This document shows positions 56,901 through 64,000 of a DNA stretch of 64,000 nucleotides, piece by piece. A model generated the notes under the pieces. It did no database searches. It saw only the letters and a program-made list of their open reading frames with translations, and was not told where the DNA came from. Position 1 is the stretch's first letter. The number at the start of each line of letters is the position of its first letter. The stretch is from Pedobacter ginsengisoli. Its GTDB lineage: Bacteria; Bacteroidota; Bacteroidia; Sphingobacteriales; Sphingobacteriaceae. Location: assembly GCF_030244015.1 (NCBI RefSeq), contig NZ_JASSYX010000004.1, positions 186,001 to 250,000 of the forward strand, given 5' to 3'. Position numbers and translations under genes: made by a program.

Positions 56901-57591
56901 GCTGACAGCCAAAGCCGTCATCGGCTTCTGGCCGGCGCAGGCTGTGGGCGATGACATTGTGCTTGATGTGGAAGGTAAGGAAGTGGTGATCCATACCCTG
57001 CGTCAGCAGGCGGAAAAAACTGCTGATCAGCCTTATTATGCGCTTTCAGATTTCATTGTCCAAAAAGGAACAGGTGTACCTGATTATTTTGGCGGTTTTG
57101 CCCTGACTACGGGTATTGGCTGTGATGAGCTGGTAGCGGAATATGAGAAAAACTATGACGATTACAACAGCATTATGGTCAAAGCGCTGGCAGACAGGCT
57201 TGCCGAAGCTTTCGCAGAAAAAATGCATGAGCTGGTACGCAAAGATTACTGGGGCTATGCGAAAGACGAGTCGCTGAGCAATGAGGAGCTGATCAAGGAG
57301 GAATATGCGGGGATCCGTCCGGCGCCGGGATATCCGGCATGTCCGGAACATACTGAAAAAGGTACTTTGTTTGAGCTCCTGGATGCAGAGGCAAAGATTG
57401 GCCTGCACCTGACTGAAAGCTATGCCATGCACCCTACCGCAGCGGTAAGCGGGTTTTATTTTGCACATCCTCAGTCCAGATATTTTGGTCTGGGCAAGAT
57501 CACCAAGGACCAGATAGAAGATTATGCGGTCAGAAAGAACATGTCCGTTGATGATGTGGAAAGATGGCTGGGGCCGAATCTTGCTTATTAA
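53932..57591 (+). CDS. metH: Cobalamin-dependent methionine synthase
   Basis: 1219 residues with all four modules. The homocysteine-binding domain runs 1-310 (IIDGAMGTMIQ; zinc ligands in FNCALG and VGGCCGTTPEH). The pterin-binding domain is at about 345-610 (NIGERTNITGS; VDSSKW). The B12-binding domain is at about 640-880, with the cobalt ligand His757 in GDVHDIGKNI. The reactivation domain is at about 915-1219. It transfers a methyl group from methyl-tetrahydrofolate through cobalamin to homocysteine. It is under the SAM riboswitch and followed by metF after 20 bp. Confidence 0.97.
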   Translation: MNIREELEKRILIIDGAMGTMIQRYVLTEEDFRGERFKDHPCDVKGNNDLLNITRPDIIKAIHTEYLKAGTDIIETNTFSTQRISLADYQMEELDYEMSYEGAKIAKEAVNEFMAANPDRKCFVAGAVGPTNRTLSISPDVNDPGFRALTFDELVDAYYQQVRGLVDGGADLLLIETIFDTLNAKAAIFSIKNYEEVIGRKIEIMISGTITDASGRTLSGQTAEAFLNSVIHANPLSIGFNCALGAKDMRPHIEELSAKAGCYVSAYPNAGLPNEFGAYDEMPHETAHLVEDFIAHGFVNIVGGCCGTTPEHIGCIAEKAKGVAPRKIPVLEPYMRLSGLEPVTITPESIFVNIGERTNITGSPKFSKLILSGDFEAALAVARQQVEGGAQVIDVNMDEGMIDSEASMTKFLNLIASEPDISKLPIMVDSSKWTVIEAGLKCLQGKGIVNSISLKEGEEKFRESARKIMKYGAAVVVMAFDEQGQADNYERRIEICAKSYNILVNELGFPPQDIIFDPNILTVATGLEEHNNYAVDFINATRWIKQNLPHAKVSGGVSNISFSFRGNNTVREAMHSAFLYHAIQAGLDMGIVNAGMLEVYQEIPPELLVLVEDVLLNRRDDATERLVEFADTIKTKGKEIVRNEEWRQGTVEERLSHALVKGIIEYLDADVEEARQKYARPIQVIEGPLMDGMNIVGDLFGAGKMFLPQVVKSARVMKKAVAYLLPFIEQEKLDNPGQDQNSSAGRILMATVKGDVHDIGKNIVGVVLACNNFEIVDMGVMVPAQDIIKKAKEIDADIIGLSGLITPSLDEMVHFAKEMEREGFTIPLMIGGATTSRIHAAVKVAPHYSGPAIHVLDASRSVTVASTLMNKDTRDEYIAGIRAEYDKAREAHLNKRSDKRFKTLEEARRDSFKIDTALVAPAPQFLGTKVFENYPLEELVPYIDWTPFFQTWELRGSYPRILEDKVVGHEARKLFTDAKALLQRIVDEKLLTAKAVIGFWPAQAVGDDIVLDVEGKEVVIHTLRQQAEKTADQPYYALSDFIVQKGTGVPDYFGGFALTTGIGCDELVAEYEKNYDDYNSIMVKALADRLAEAFAEKMHELVRKDYWGYAKDESLSNEELIKEEYAGIRPAPGYPACPEHTEKGTLFELLDAEAKIGLHLTESYAMHPTAAVSGFYFAHPQSRYFGLGKITKDQIEDYAVRKNMSVDDVERWLGPNLAY

Positions 57592-57611
57592 TAAATTAAA
57601 CAAACCAAACA

Positions 57612-58565
57612 ATGAAAATTGTAGACCATATAAAGAACGCGAACGGCAAAACGTTGTTCTCGTTCGAACTTCTACCGCCTATCAAGGGCCAAAGTATCCA
57701 GGGTATTTTTAATGCCATTGATCCCCTGATGGAGTTCAACCCGCCTTTTATAGACGTTACCTATCTGCGTGAAGATTACATTTACAAGCAGCATCCCAAT
57801 GGCTTGCTGGAAAAGGTGGCTTATCGCAAACGCCCGAGTACTGTGGCAACCTGCGCGGCCATTATGAACAAATATAAAGTAGACGCAGTCCCTCATTTGA
57901 TCTGCGGTGGTTTCACCAAAGACGAAACTGAAAACGCGCTGATCGACCTGCAGTTTCTGGGGATAGATAACGTTTTGGTATTACGGGGTGATGCACGCAA
58001 AAGTGACAGTTCTTTTGTTCCTACTCCCGACGGACATGCCTATGCTTCGGAACTGGTACAGCATGTGTCTGATATGAACCGGGGCAAATACCTGCATGAT
58101 GATATGGCCAATGAAAAAACAGATTTTTGTATCGGTGTGGCCGGGTATCCTGAAAAACATTTTGAATCTCCAAACCTGGATACAGATTTCAAATACCTGA
58201 AACATAAAGTTGATCTGGGTGCGGAGTTCATCGTGACCCAGATGTTCTTTGACAATAAAGCTTACCAGGCATTTGTAGAAAAGTGCCGCAGCAATGGCAT
58301 CAATGTACCTATTATCCCGGGCCTGAAGCCAATTACCAGCAGCAAACAGCTGATCAGCCTGCCAAAGATCTTTCACCTGGATATTCCTTTGGAACTGAGT
58401 GAAGCCATACAAGCCTGCGAATCGGAAAAAGAGGTGAAGGAAGTGGGTATTGAGTGGATGATCAACCAGTGTAAGGAATTGAAAACCATGGGTGCACCGG
58501 TACTGCATTTCTATACGATGGGAAATCCGGAGCCCACAAAAAGGATCGCACAGGCAATTTTTTAA
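57612..58565 (+). CDS. metF: Methylenetetrahydrofolate reductase
   Basis: 317 residues. Family motifs: LFSFELLPPIKG (with the catalytic Glu), PPFIDVTYLRED, VPHLICGGFTKDE, LVLRGDARK, GVAGYPEKH and AEFIVTQMFFDN. It reduces methylene-tetrahydrofolate to the methyl donor used by MetH. It begins 20 bp after the metH stop and shares the riboswitch-controlled transcript. Confidence 0.96.
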   Translation: MKIVDHIKNANGKTLFSFELLPPIKGQSIQGIFNAIDPLMEFNPPFIDVTYLREDYIYKQHPNGLLEKVAYRKRPSTVATCAAIMNKYKVDAVPHLICGGFTKDETENALIDLQFLGIDNVLVLRGDARKSDSSFVPTPDGHAYASELVQHVSDMNRGKYLHDDMANEKTDFCIGVAGYPEKHFESPNLDTDFKYLKHKVDLGAEFIVTQMFFDNKAYQAFVEKCRSNGINVPIIPGLKPITSSKQLISLPKIFHLDIPLELSEAIQACESEKEVKEVGIEWMINQCKELKTMGAPVLHFYTMGNPEPTKRIAQAIF

Positions 58566-58572
58566 TGCTTGC

Positions 58573-58606
58573 CGTCATTGCGGGGAGGTACCTCCCTGCA
58601 ATGACG
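58573..58606. repeat. Palindromic repeat related to the fecR elements
   Basis: A 34-bp near-perfect palindrome 7 bp after the metF stop, with arms CGTCATTGCGGGGAGGT and ACCTCCCTGCAATGACG (one G/T difference pair). It shares the CGTCATTGC / GCAATGACG ends of the two elements in fecR. It could also act as an mRNA 3'-end hairpin, though no T-run follows. Confidence 0.7.
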
Positions 58607-58686
58607 ATGTTACAATAGCATGCTATTTTCTCTTTGTTTTTGGAATACTCTTTGTATCTTTCAGCTCTCACTAACACAGTAACGCC

Positions 58687-59121
58687 ATGAAAAAACTGAT
58701 CATACTTGCTTTTATTGCTACGACGGCTTTTACAGCCTGTACCACTATGAAACCGGGAACTATTGGAAATGGCGGCCTGTCAGGTCTGAGCGGTACCTGG
58801 GAATTGAATTACATTTCGGGGCCGAGAATTGCATTCAATGGTTTATATCCTGCCAAAAAGCCTACAATCAAGTTTGACATCACTGAAAAAAGATTTAGCG
58901 GCAATACCAGCTGTAATTCTTTTTCGGGGGCACTGATCGCTGATGATTCTACAGTGAACTTTACCGGGCCTATGATAATGACAAAAATGGCCTGTCCTGG
59001 TGAAGGAGAAGCCATTTTTGTGCAGACACTGAAGAAAGTAAGTCATTATGCCATTACAAGTGACACTACACTGAACTTTATGATGGGGGATATTGCCATT
59101 ATGCGGTTTACGAAGAAATAG
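58687..59121 (+). CDS. META domain lipoprotein
   Basis: 144 residues. The signal peptide ends TTAFTAC (lipidated Cys18). Residues 32-140 are one META (HslJ-like) domain: LSGTWELNYISGP, PTIKFDITEKRFSGNTSCNSFSG and MTKMACPGEGE...FVQTLKKV. The HslJ family has been linked to envelope stress and novobiocin resistance in E. coli. It is convergent with thrC, the stops being 3 bp apart. Confidence 0.9.
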   Translation: MKKLIILAFIATTAFTACTTMKPGTIGNGGLSGLSGTWELNYISGPRIAFNGLYPAKKPTIKFDITEKRFSGNTSCNSFSGALIADDSTVNFTGPMIMTKMACPGEGEAIFVQTLKKVSHYAITSDTTLNFMMGDIAIMRFTKK

Positions 59122-59124
59122 TCG

Positions 59125-60429
59125 CTAGTAATTGTTCAGGTAAGCCTTAAACGACTCAAAACTGGTATCCATTTTAGTGGCCTGCTTTTCTTTGTTGAAC
59201 AGCGCTCCCACTTGTGCGGGGATTTCAATCTTATCTTTTATTTCTTCAGGAAATACATCCGGAAATTTGCAGGCATGTGCAGTGGATGAAAACACACCTG
59301 TATAGTCACCTTTGTTTTCCAGTCTGTACTTTTCAAGTGCCAGCCAGGCGATGGCCGTATGCGGACAGGCAATATAGTCAAACTGGTTGTAAATCGCCTT
59401 TATTCCGGCTAAAGTCTCTTCATCGGTAAACCTGTAACTCTTTATGATGTTGCTGATGGCTTTGAAGTCGTTTCCGAACATGTCCATGATCCTCACCCAA
59501 TTACTGGGTGCCCCTACGTCCATCGCATTGGCATAAGTCTGTACGGAAGGTTTGGTTTCGTATACCCCTGTCTCCAGGAAACGCGGAACGGTATCATTTA
59601 CATTGGTGGCGGCAATAAACTGTTTAACAGGCAGACCCATTTTATAAGCCAGTAAGCCTGCTGCAATGTTTCCGAAGTTTCCGCTTGGCACAGAAAATAC
59701 AAGTTCCGTTTTTCCCTGTCTTTTTAACTGTGCATAAGCATTGAAGTAATAAAAAGTCTGCGGGATCAATCGTGATATATTGATGGAGTTTGCAGAGGTC
59801 AGCCTCAGTTTATCGTTCAGCTGTTCATCGGCAAAGGCCTGTTTTACCAGGGCCTGGCAGTCATCAAATGTTCCTTCTATTTCGATGGCATGGATGTTCC
59901 GGCCGTTGGTACACAGCTGCAGCTCCTGTATGTCGCTGACCTTTCCTTTCGGATACAAAATCGTAACACGGGTATGCGGCACGCCTAAAAACCCAAGGGC
60001 GACTGCGCCGCCGGTATCGCCGGAAGTGGCGACCAGGACATCCAGTGTTTTTTCATTGTCCTTTAGAAAATAAGCCATTACACGGCTCATGAACCTTGCG
60101 CCAAAATCTTTAAATGCTAAAGACGGGCCATGGAACAGTTCCAGTACATAGGTGTGGTCATCAAGGGCAACTACCGGTGCATCAAAGTTGATGGCATCGT
60201 CGATCAGGTTTTTCAGGTCATCTGAAGGAACGGCACCCTGAAGCAATTCAGAAGCGACCTTAAAGGCGATCTCTGGCAGGGTATATTGCTCTATGTTACT
60301 GATGAATTCCTGATCCAGTTCAGGAATACTGACCGGCATATAAAGGCCTTTGTCTAATGGCATGCTGTTGAATACAGCGGTTGCAAAGTCTACTTTTAAA
60401 TTGTGGTTGTTGGTACTGTATAGTTTCAT
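59125..60429 (-). CDS. thrC: Threonine synthase
   Basis: 434 residues. The PLP lysine is Lys107 in HGPSLAFKDFGARF, matching E. coli ThrC. Other family motifs: YMPVSIP, VATSGDTGGAVA, LYPKGKVSDIQELQ, VPSGNFGNIAAG and AATNVNDTVPRFL. It converts O-phosphohomoserine to threonine. Last gene of thrABC, 7 bp after thrB. Confidence 0.97.
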   Translation of the reverse strand: MKLYSTNNHNLKVDFATAVFNSMPLDKGLYMPVSIPELDQEFISNIEQYTLPEIAFKVASELLQGAVPSDDLKNLIDDAINFDAPVVALDDHTYVLELFHGPSLAFKDFGARFMSRVMAYFLKDNEKTLDVLVATSGDTGGAVALGFLGVPHTRVTILYPKGKVSDIQELQLCTNGRNIHAIEIEGTFDDCQALVKQAFADEQLNDKLRLTSANSINISRLIPQTFYYFNAYAQLKRQGKTELVFSVPSGNFGNIAAGLLAYKMGLPVKQFIAATNVNDTVPRFLETGVYETKPSVQTYANAMDVGAPSNWVRIMDMFGNDFKAISNIIKSYRFTDEETLAGIKAIYNQFDYIACPHTAIAWLALEKYRLENKGDYTGVFSSTAHACKFPDVFPEEIKDKIEIPAQVGALFNKEKQATKMDTSFESFKAYLNNY

Positions 60430-60436
60430 TGATGTG

Positions 60437-61372
60437 TCAATCTAAAATAATCGGTCCTCTTTTATTGACTTCAGATACAAAAGATAGGCTGTTGATGGCC
60501 AGGCCTTTCAGGTGCTGCTGAAGTTTTTGGGTAATGTTTGCTGCAGTGCCGGCATCTCTGGTCAAAGCGAAAACTGATGGTCCCGAACCGGAAATTCCGA
60601 AGCCCAGTGCCCCGTGTTCCAGCGCCAGTGATTTTAATATTGCAAAATCAGGGATCAAAATGGACCGCGTCGGCTCGACCAGGATGTCGGTCATGCTCCT
60701 ACCGATCAGCCCATAATCGTTCATGAACAGTCCGCTTACCAATCCGGCTACATTGCCCCACTGGGTCACCGCATCTTTAAGCAGGACTTTAGAACGGATC
60801 ATCTGCCGCGCATCTTTAGTTGGGACATCTACCTCAGGGTATACAATCGCGGCATGCAGGTCCTGCGGAAAAGGCAGGCTGATGATGTCCAGCGGTTCAT
60901 AACTCCTGATGAGCACGAAGCCGCCCATTAAAGCCGGCGCCACGTTATCGGCATGGCCGTAACCGCAGGCCAGCTCCTCGCCTTTCATGGCAAAGGGAAC
61001 CAGTTCTTTGTTGGTCAGCTGGTCGTTGAGCAGCGTATTGACGGCAAACAGCCCTGCCACAGTACTTGCGGAGCTGGATCCCAGTCCGCTGCCTATCGGC
61101 ATTTTCTTGTGAAGTTCGATACCAATGCCCAGATCCGGTTTGCCGATATGGTCCAAATAGTGCTGCACGCTGGCACTCACTGTATTTTTCGCAGGGTTCA
61201 GGGGCAGCTTGCCGTCATCACCTGTTATTTTGGAGATGGTGATGCCTGTTTTGCCTGTAAGGCGCATAACCACTTCATCGCCGGGCTGGTTTACAGCAAA
61301 TCCCAATACATCATAACCACATACCACATTGGCCACTGTGGCCGGAGCGAAAACTTTAACGGAATCTTTCAT
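60437..61372 (-). CDS. thrB: Homoserine kinase
   Basis: 311 residues, GHMP kinase family. The start VFAPATVANVVCGYDVLGFAV and the ATP loop PIGSGLGSSSASTVAGL (about 92-108) are diagnostic, and the C-terminal GFGISGSGPSVFAL is the third GHMP motif. It phosphorylates homoserine for ThrC. It starts 2 bp after the thrA stop. Confidence 0.97.
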   Translation of the reverse strand: MKDSVKVFAPATVANVVCGYDVLGFAVNQPGDEVVMRLTGKTGITISKITGDDGKLPLNPAKNTVSASVQHYLDHIGKPDLGIGIELHKKMPIGSGLGSSSASTVAGLFAVNTLLNDQLTNKELVPFAMKGEELACGYGHADNVAPALMGGFVLIRSYEPLDIISLPFPQDLHAAIVYPEVDVPTKDARQMIRSKVLLKDAVTQWGNVAGLVSGLFMNDYGLIGRSMTDILVEPTRSILIPDFAILKSLALEHGALGFGISGSGPSVFALTRDAGTAANITQKLQQHLKGLAINSLSFVSEVNKRGPIILD

Positions 61373-61374
61373 GA

Positions 61375-63822
61375 TTATCTTTTACCTACGTTTATGATGT
61401 CAGCAAATACACCTGCTGCAGTGACCTCTGCGCCTGCGCCCGGCCCCTTTACTACGAGCGGGCGGTCCTTGTACCTGTTGGTGGTGAATGAAATGATGTT
61501 GTCACTTCCGGACAGGGTAAAGAAGGGATGGTTTTCATCGACCATCTGCAGGTTGATGGATACCCTGCCATCTTCCATTTTTCCAATGTATCTCAGTACT
61601 TTACTGTCTGCGGCAGCCTTGTTTTTCAAACCTTCAAAATATTCTGCATTGTTTTCCAGCTCTTTGTAGAAATCGGCAACAGTTTCGGCAGCCATACAGG
61701 AGGCAGGCAGCATGTTTTCAAGATCTATATCTTTTTCTTCCAGAGGATAGCCGGCATCACGGGCGAGGATGAGCATTTTTCGCATAAAATCCTTACCGTT
61801 GAGATCATCACGCGGATCTGGTTCAGTATAGCCTTTTTCCTGGGCTTCTTTTACGACTTCATGAAAGCGTGTTCCGCCTTTGTAATTGTTGAAGATGTAG
61901 GAGATGGTACCTGAAAGAATGGCTTCAATCCGTTTGATCTTGTCTCCGCTCAGCATCAGGTCTTTTAAGGTGCGGATGATCGGAAGACCGGCGCCTACAT
62001 TGGTTTCGTAAAAAAAATCTACCCCATAGGTCCTGGCGGCCTGCTTGAAGGCGGCGTATTGCTCATATTCGGCAGAGTTTCCGATTTTATTGCAGGTCAC
62101 CACGGAGATGCTGGACTGCAGGATATCCAGGTAGTACTCGATCGGGTTGTGACTGGCCGTATTGTCTACAAACACACAGTTGGGCAGGTTCATGGACTTC
62201 ATTTTCTTGATGAAATCCGGCAGGCTTGCTTTGATGTCCTGGCTTTCCAGTTCGGCTTCCCAACTGGCCAGGTCAATTCCATCGGGGCTCATCAACATTT
62301 TACGCGTGTTGCTCACACCCATTACTTTGACCTGCAGGTCGTTGTTGTCGGCCAGAAAAGGCATTTGATCCTGCAGCTGACTAAACAGTGTTTTACCGAT
62401 ATTGCCGGTGCCCAGGCAGAAGATGTGTAATGTTTTTTTCAGGTCTGCATAAAATGCATCGTGCACGGCGTTAACTGCCTTGGAAAGGTCTGTTTTGGAG
62501 ATGATCACGGAGATGTTGTATTCGGAAGAACCTTGTGCGATGGCCCTAACATTGACACCATTACGGCCCAATGCACTGAACAGTTTGCCTGACATCCCCG
62601 GGGTACGTTTCATGTTCTCGCCTACTATGGCCAATACGGACAGTCCGTTCTCTACTTCCGGATACTCCAGTTTCCGGGCCTGCAGCTCGAGCTCAAATTC
62701 TTTATTGATCAGCGACAGCGCCTTTAGCGAATCGGAAGGTTTAACCGCGAAGGTGATGCTGTGCTCTGATGAGGATTGGGTGATCAGCACTACATTTACC
62801 TGTTCGCGTGAAAGCATCGAAAATAAGCGGCCGCTAAATCCTGCTTTGCCGACCATTCCGCTACCGGAAAGGTTGAGTACACTGATCTCGTCTATGGAGG
62901 AGATGCCTTTAATAGGTAATGTAGAAGGACTGATGCCATGTTTGATATAAGTGCCCGGAAAATCTACATGAAAAGTATTTTTGATGACGATAGGGATCTT
63001 CTTTAAAAATGCCGGGATCATGGTCGGCGGATAGATCACCTTTGCCCCAAAATAAGAAAGCTCCATTGCTTCTGTGTAGCTGAGCTCAGGCAATGAGAAT
63101 GCTTTTTTGACAATACGCGGATCAGCTGTAAGCATGCCGTCAACGTCTGTCCAGATCTGGATTTCTTCCGAGTTTAAAGCGGCGCCCCAAATGGCTGCCG
63201 TATAGTCACTCCCGCCTCGGCCCAGGGTAGTGACCCGGCCTTCATCATTGCTGGATACAAAACCGGTAACGAAAAGCAGCTTGTCCTTATTGTCTTCATA
63301 GAAGTCTCTGATCAGCATCTCGGTAAGGTTGGTGTTTACTTTGGCTTGCCCAAAGTTGTTGTCGGTCTTGATCAGCTGGGCGCCTTCGACATACAGGGCG
63401 TCCGGGAATTGCTGTTTGGCAATGTGACTGATCATCGCGGTCGAACAGCGTTCACCATAGCTCAGGATCAGGTCTTTGGTCTGGGGGCTCAGTTCCCGCA
63501 GGTTATAAACCGACTGGAGGATATCTTCCAGTTCGTTAAAATAAATTTTCAGTTTGGTAAGTACAGGGTTTTGGGCACCGGCTGGAAGCAGCGTACGGAT
63601 GACATGGAAATGCTTTTCTTCGACCTTTTTCAGCTGTTCGCTGTAATCCTGAAGGTTGCGGGCATGCTCTGCCATTTCCAGCAGGATATTGGTCACCCCG
63701 CCCATGGCTGACAAAACTACAATCGGGTTTTGCTGTTCCCTTTCAGATTTCAGTATTTCTATGAGTGTGCTTATGCTTTCAGCAGAACCAACAGATGTAC
63801 CTCCAAATTTTAAAATGTTCAT
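61375..63822 (-). CDS. thrA: Bifunctional aspartate kinase/homoserine dehydrogenase
   Basis: 815 residues. The aspartokinase domain begins KFGGTSVGSAESI and includes TLGRGGSDYTAA. Two ACT domains follow (about 315-455, SGSGMVGKAGFSGRLFSML; VGENMKRTPGMSGKLFSAL), the expected site of threonine feedback. Homoserine dehydrogenase fills the C-terminal 360 residues (CLGTGNIGKTL; NVGAGLPIIRTLKDLMLSGDKI). It is the first structural gene of thrABC, directly behind the leader attenuator. Confidence 0.97.
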   Translation of the reverse strand: MNILKFGGTSVGSAESISTLIEILKSEREQQNPIVVLSAMGGVTNILLEMAEHARNLQDYSEQLKKVEEKHFHVIRTLLPAGAQNPVLTKLKIYFNELEDILQSVYNLRELSPQTKDLILSYGERCSTAMISHIAKQQFPDALYVEGAQLIKTDNNFGQAKVNTNLTEMLIRDFYEDNKDKLLFVTGFVSSNDEGRVTTLGRGGSDYTAAIWGAALNSEEIQIWTDVDGMLTADPRIVKKAFSLPELSYTEAMELSYFGAKVIYPPTMIPAFLKKIPIVIKNTFHVDFPGTYIKHGISPSTLPIKGISSIDEISVLNLSGSGMVGKAGFSGRLFSMLSREQVNVVLITQSSSEHSITFAVKPSDSLKALSLINKEFELELQARKLEYPEVENGLSVLAIVGENMKRTPGMSGKLFSALGRNGVNVRAIAQGSSEYNISVIISKTDLSKAVNAVHDAFYADLKKTLHIFCLGTGNIGKTLFSQLQDQMPFLADNNDLQVKVMGVSNTRKMLMSPDGIDLASWEAELESQDIKASLPDFIKKMKSMNLPNCVFVDNTASHNPIEYYLDILQSSISVVTCNKIGNSAEYEQYAAFKQAARTYGVDFFYETNVGAGLPIIRTLKDLMLSGDKIKRIEAILSGTISYIFNNYKGGTRFHEVVKEAQEKGYTEPDPRDDLNGKDFMRKMLILARDAGYPLEEKDIDLENMLPASCMAAETVADFYKELENNAEYFEGLKNKAAADSKVLRYIGKMEDGRVSINLQMVDENHPFFTLSGSDNIISFTTNRYKDRPLVVKGPGAGAEVTAAGVFADIINVGKR

Positions 63823-63833
63823 AGTATGTGGTT

Positions 63834-63875
63834 AAAAAAAAAAGCACCTTCCTGGTTATAGGAAGGTGCTTTTCG
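63834..63875 (-). terminator. Attenuator terminator of the thr operon
   Basis: On the minus strand: a 14-bp stem (AAAAGCACCTTCCT with AGGAAGGTGCTTTT), a loop of about 6 nt and a run of ten T residues, ending 12 bp before the thrA ATG. Its 5' arm ACCTTCC (plus 63861-63867) can also pair with the GGAAGGT of the leader peptide end (plus 63911-63917), which would form an antiterminator. Confidence 0.88.
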
Positions 63876-63908
63876 TGGTTTTTATCTTTTTTCAGTTACC
63901 CCATTAGC

Positions 63909-63974
63909 TTACCTTCCCCGGTTTATACCGGTGGTTGTGGTAGTAATGGTTGTAATTGATGAGTTTATATACAT
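63909..63974 (-). CDS. thrL: thr operon leader peptide
   Basis: 21 residues: MYINSSITTITTTTTGIN followed by RGR and a stop. Seven Thr and four Ile codons lie among 21, mostly in one block, as in the E. coli thr leader. It lies 86 bp upstream of thrA. The GGAAGGT segment spans its last codons and stop: a ribosome reaching the stop would cover it and allow the terminator, while one stalled on Thr codons would leave it free for the antiterminator. Too short for standard gene finders. Confidence 0.85.
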   Translation of the reverse strand: MYINSSITTITTTTTGINRGR

Positions 63975-64000
63975 TGTATTTTATACACTAACTGTGCTGA

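Overview
The window is a chromosomal stretch of a Bacteroidota bacterium, most likely a Sphingobacteriaceae member close to Pedobacter. This rests on SusC/SusD with STN-domain and FecR/ECF sigma signalling, CHU_C-type Ig-like surface modules, DUF6266 and DUF5131/TcmP proteins, and several TAnnTTTG (-7) promoter boxes. The genus is inference. No rRNA, CRISPR array, transposase or integrase was seen.

Layout: (1) 1-5964, the 5' 1988 codons of a giant secreted repeat protein on the minus strand, running off the window. (2) 6.3-8.8 kb, a STAND/NACHT-like NTPase with an N-terminal HTH-like domain. (3) 8.9-17.5 kb, a subtilase, two small regulators (Rrf2, GbsR), a convergent NtrC-type response regulator and hybrid kinase, a GlxA-type regulator and a DUF1080 protein. 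(4) 17.6-21.7 kb, a formylglycine-generating-enzyme lipoprotein with both active-site cysteines, a PIN toxin-antitoxin pair, and an AraC/SDR pair. (5) 22.0-28.7 kb, a core block: tRNA-Glu, initiator tRNA, era, der, ctpA-like, murQ, a hypothetical gene and a Bax inhibitor-1 protein. (6) 28.9-35.2 kb, an accessory region: DUF6266, a TcmP/DUF5131 two-gene cassette, a Crp-family regulator and at least two frameshifted genes. (7) 35.2-48.9 kb, a cell-surface signalling and uptake locus read on the minus strand: ECF sigma, [XRE/AbiEii module], FecR, SusC, SusD, two TlpA thioredoxins, a DsbD-N-like protein and a zinc metalloprotease. (8) 49.0-52.6 kb, a PepSY protein and a siderophore receptor behind a Fur-like palindrome. 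(9) 52.9-58.6 kb, a second DUF6266 gene, then a SAM-I riboswitch driving metH-metF. (10) 58.7-64.0 kb, a META lipoprotein and a thrA-thrB-thrC operon behind a leader-peptide attenuator.

The most notable signals are: palindromic repeat elements inserted in frame in fecR, with a relative downstream of metF; a complete threonine attenuator (Thr/Ile leader peptide, terminator and competing antiterminator pairing) in a non-proteobacterial genome; the abutting tcmP-DUF5131 cassette; the STAND NTPase with a lysine-to-arginine P-loop; and the higher-order repeat in the giant surface protein.
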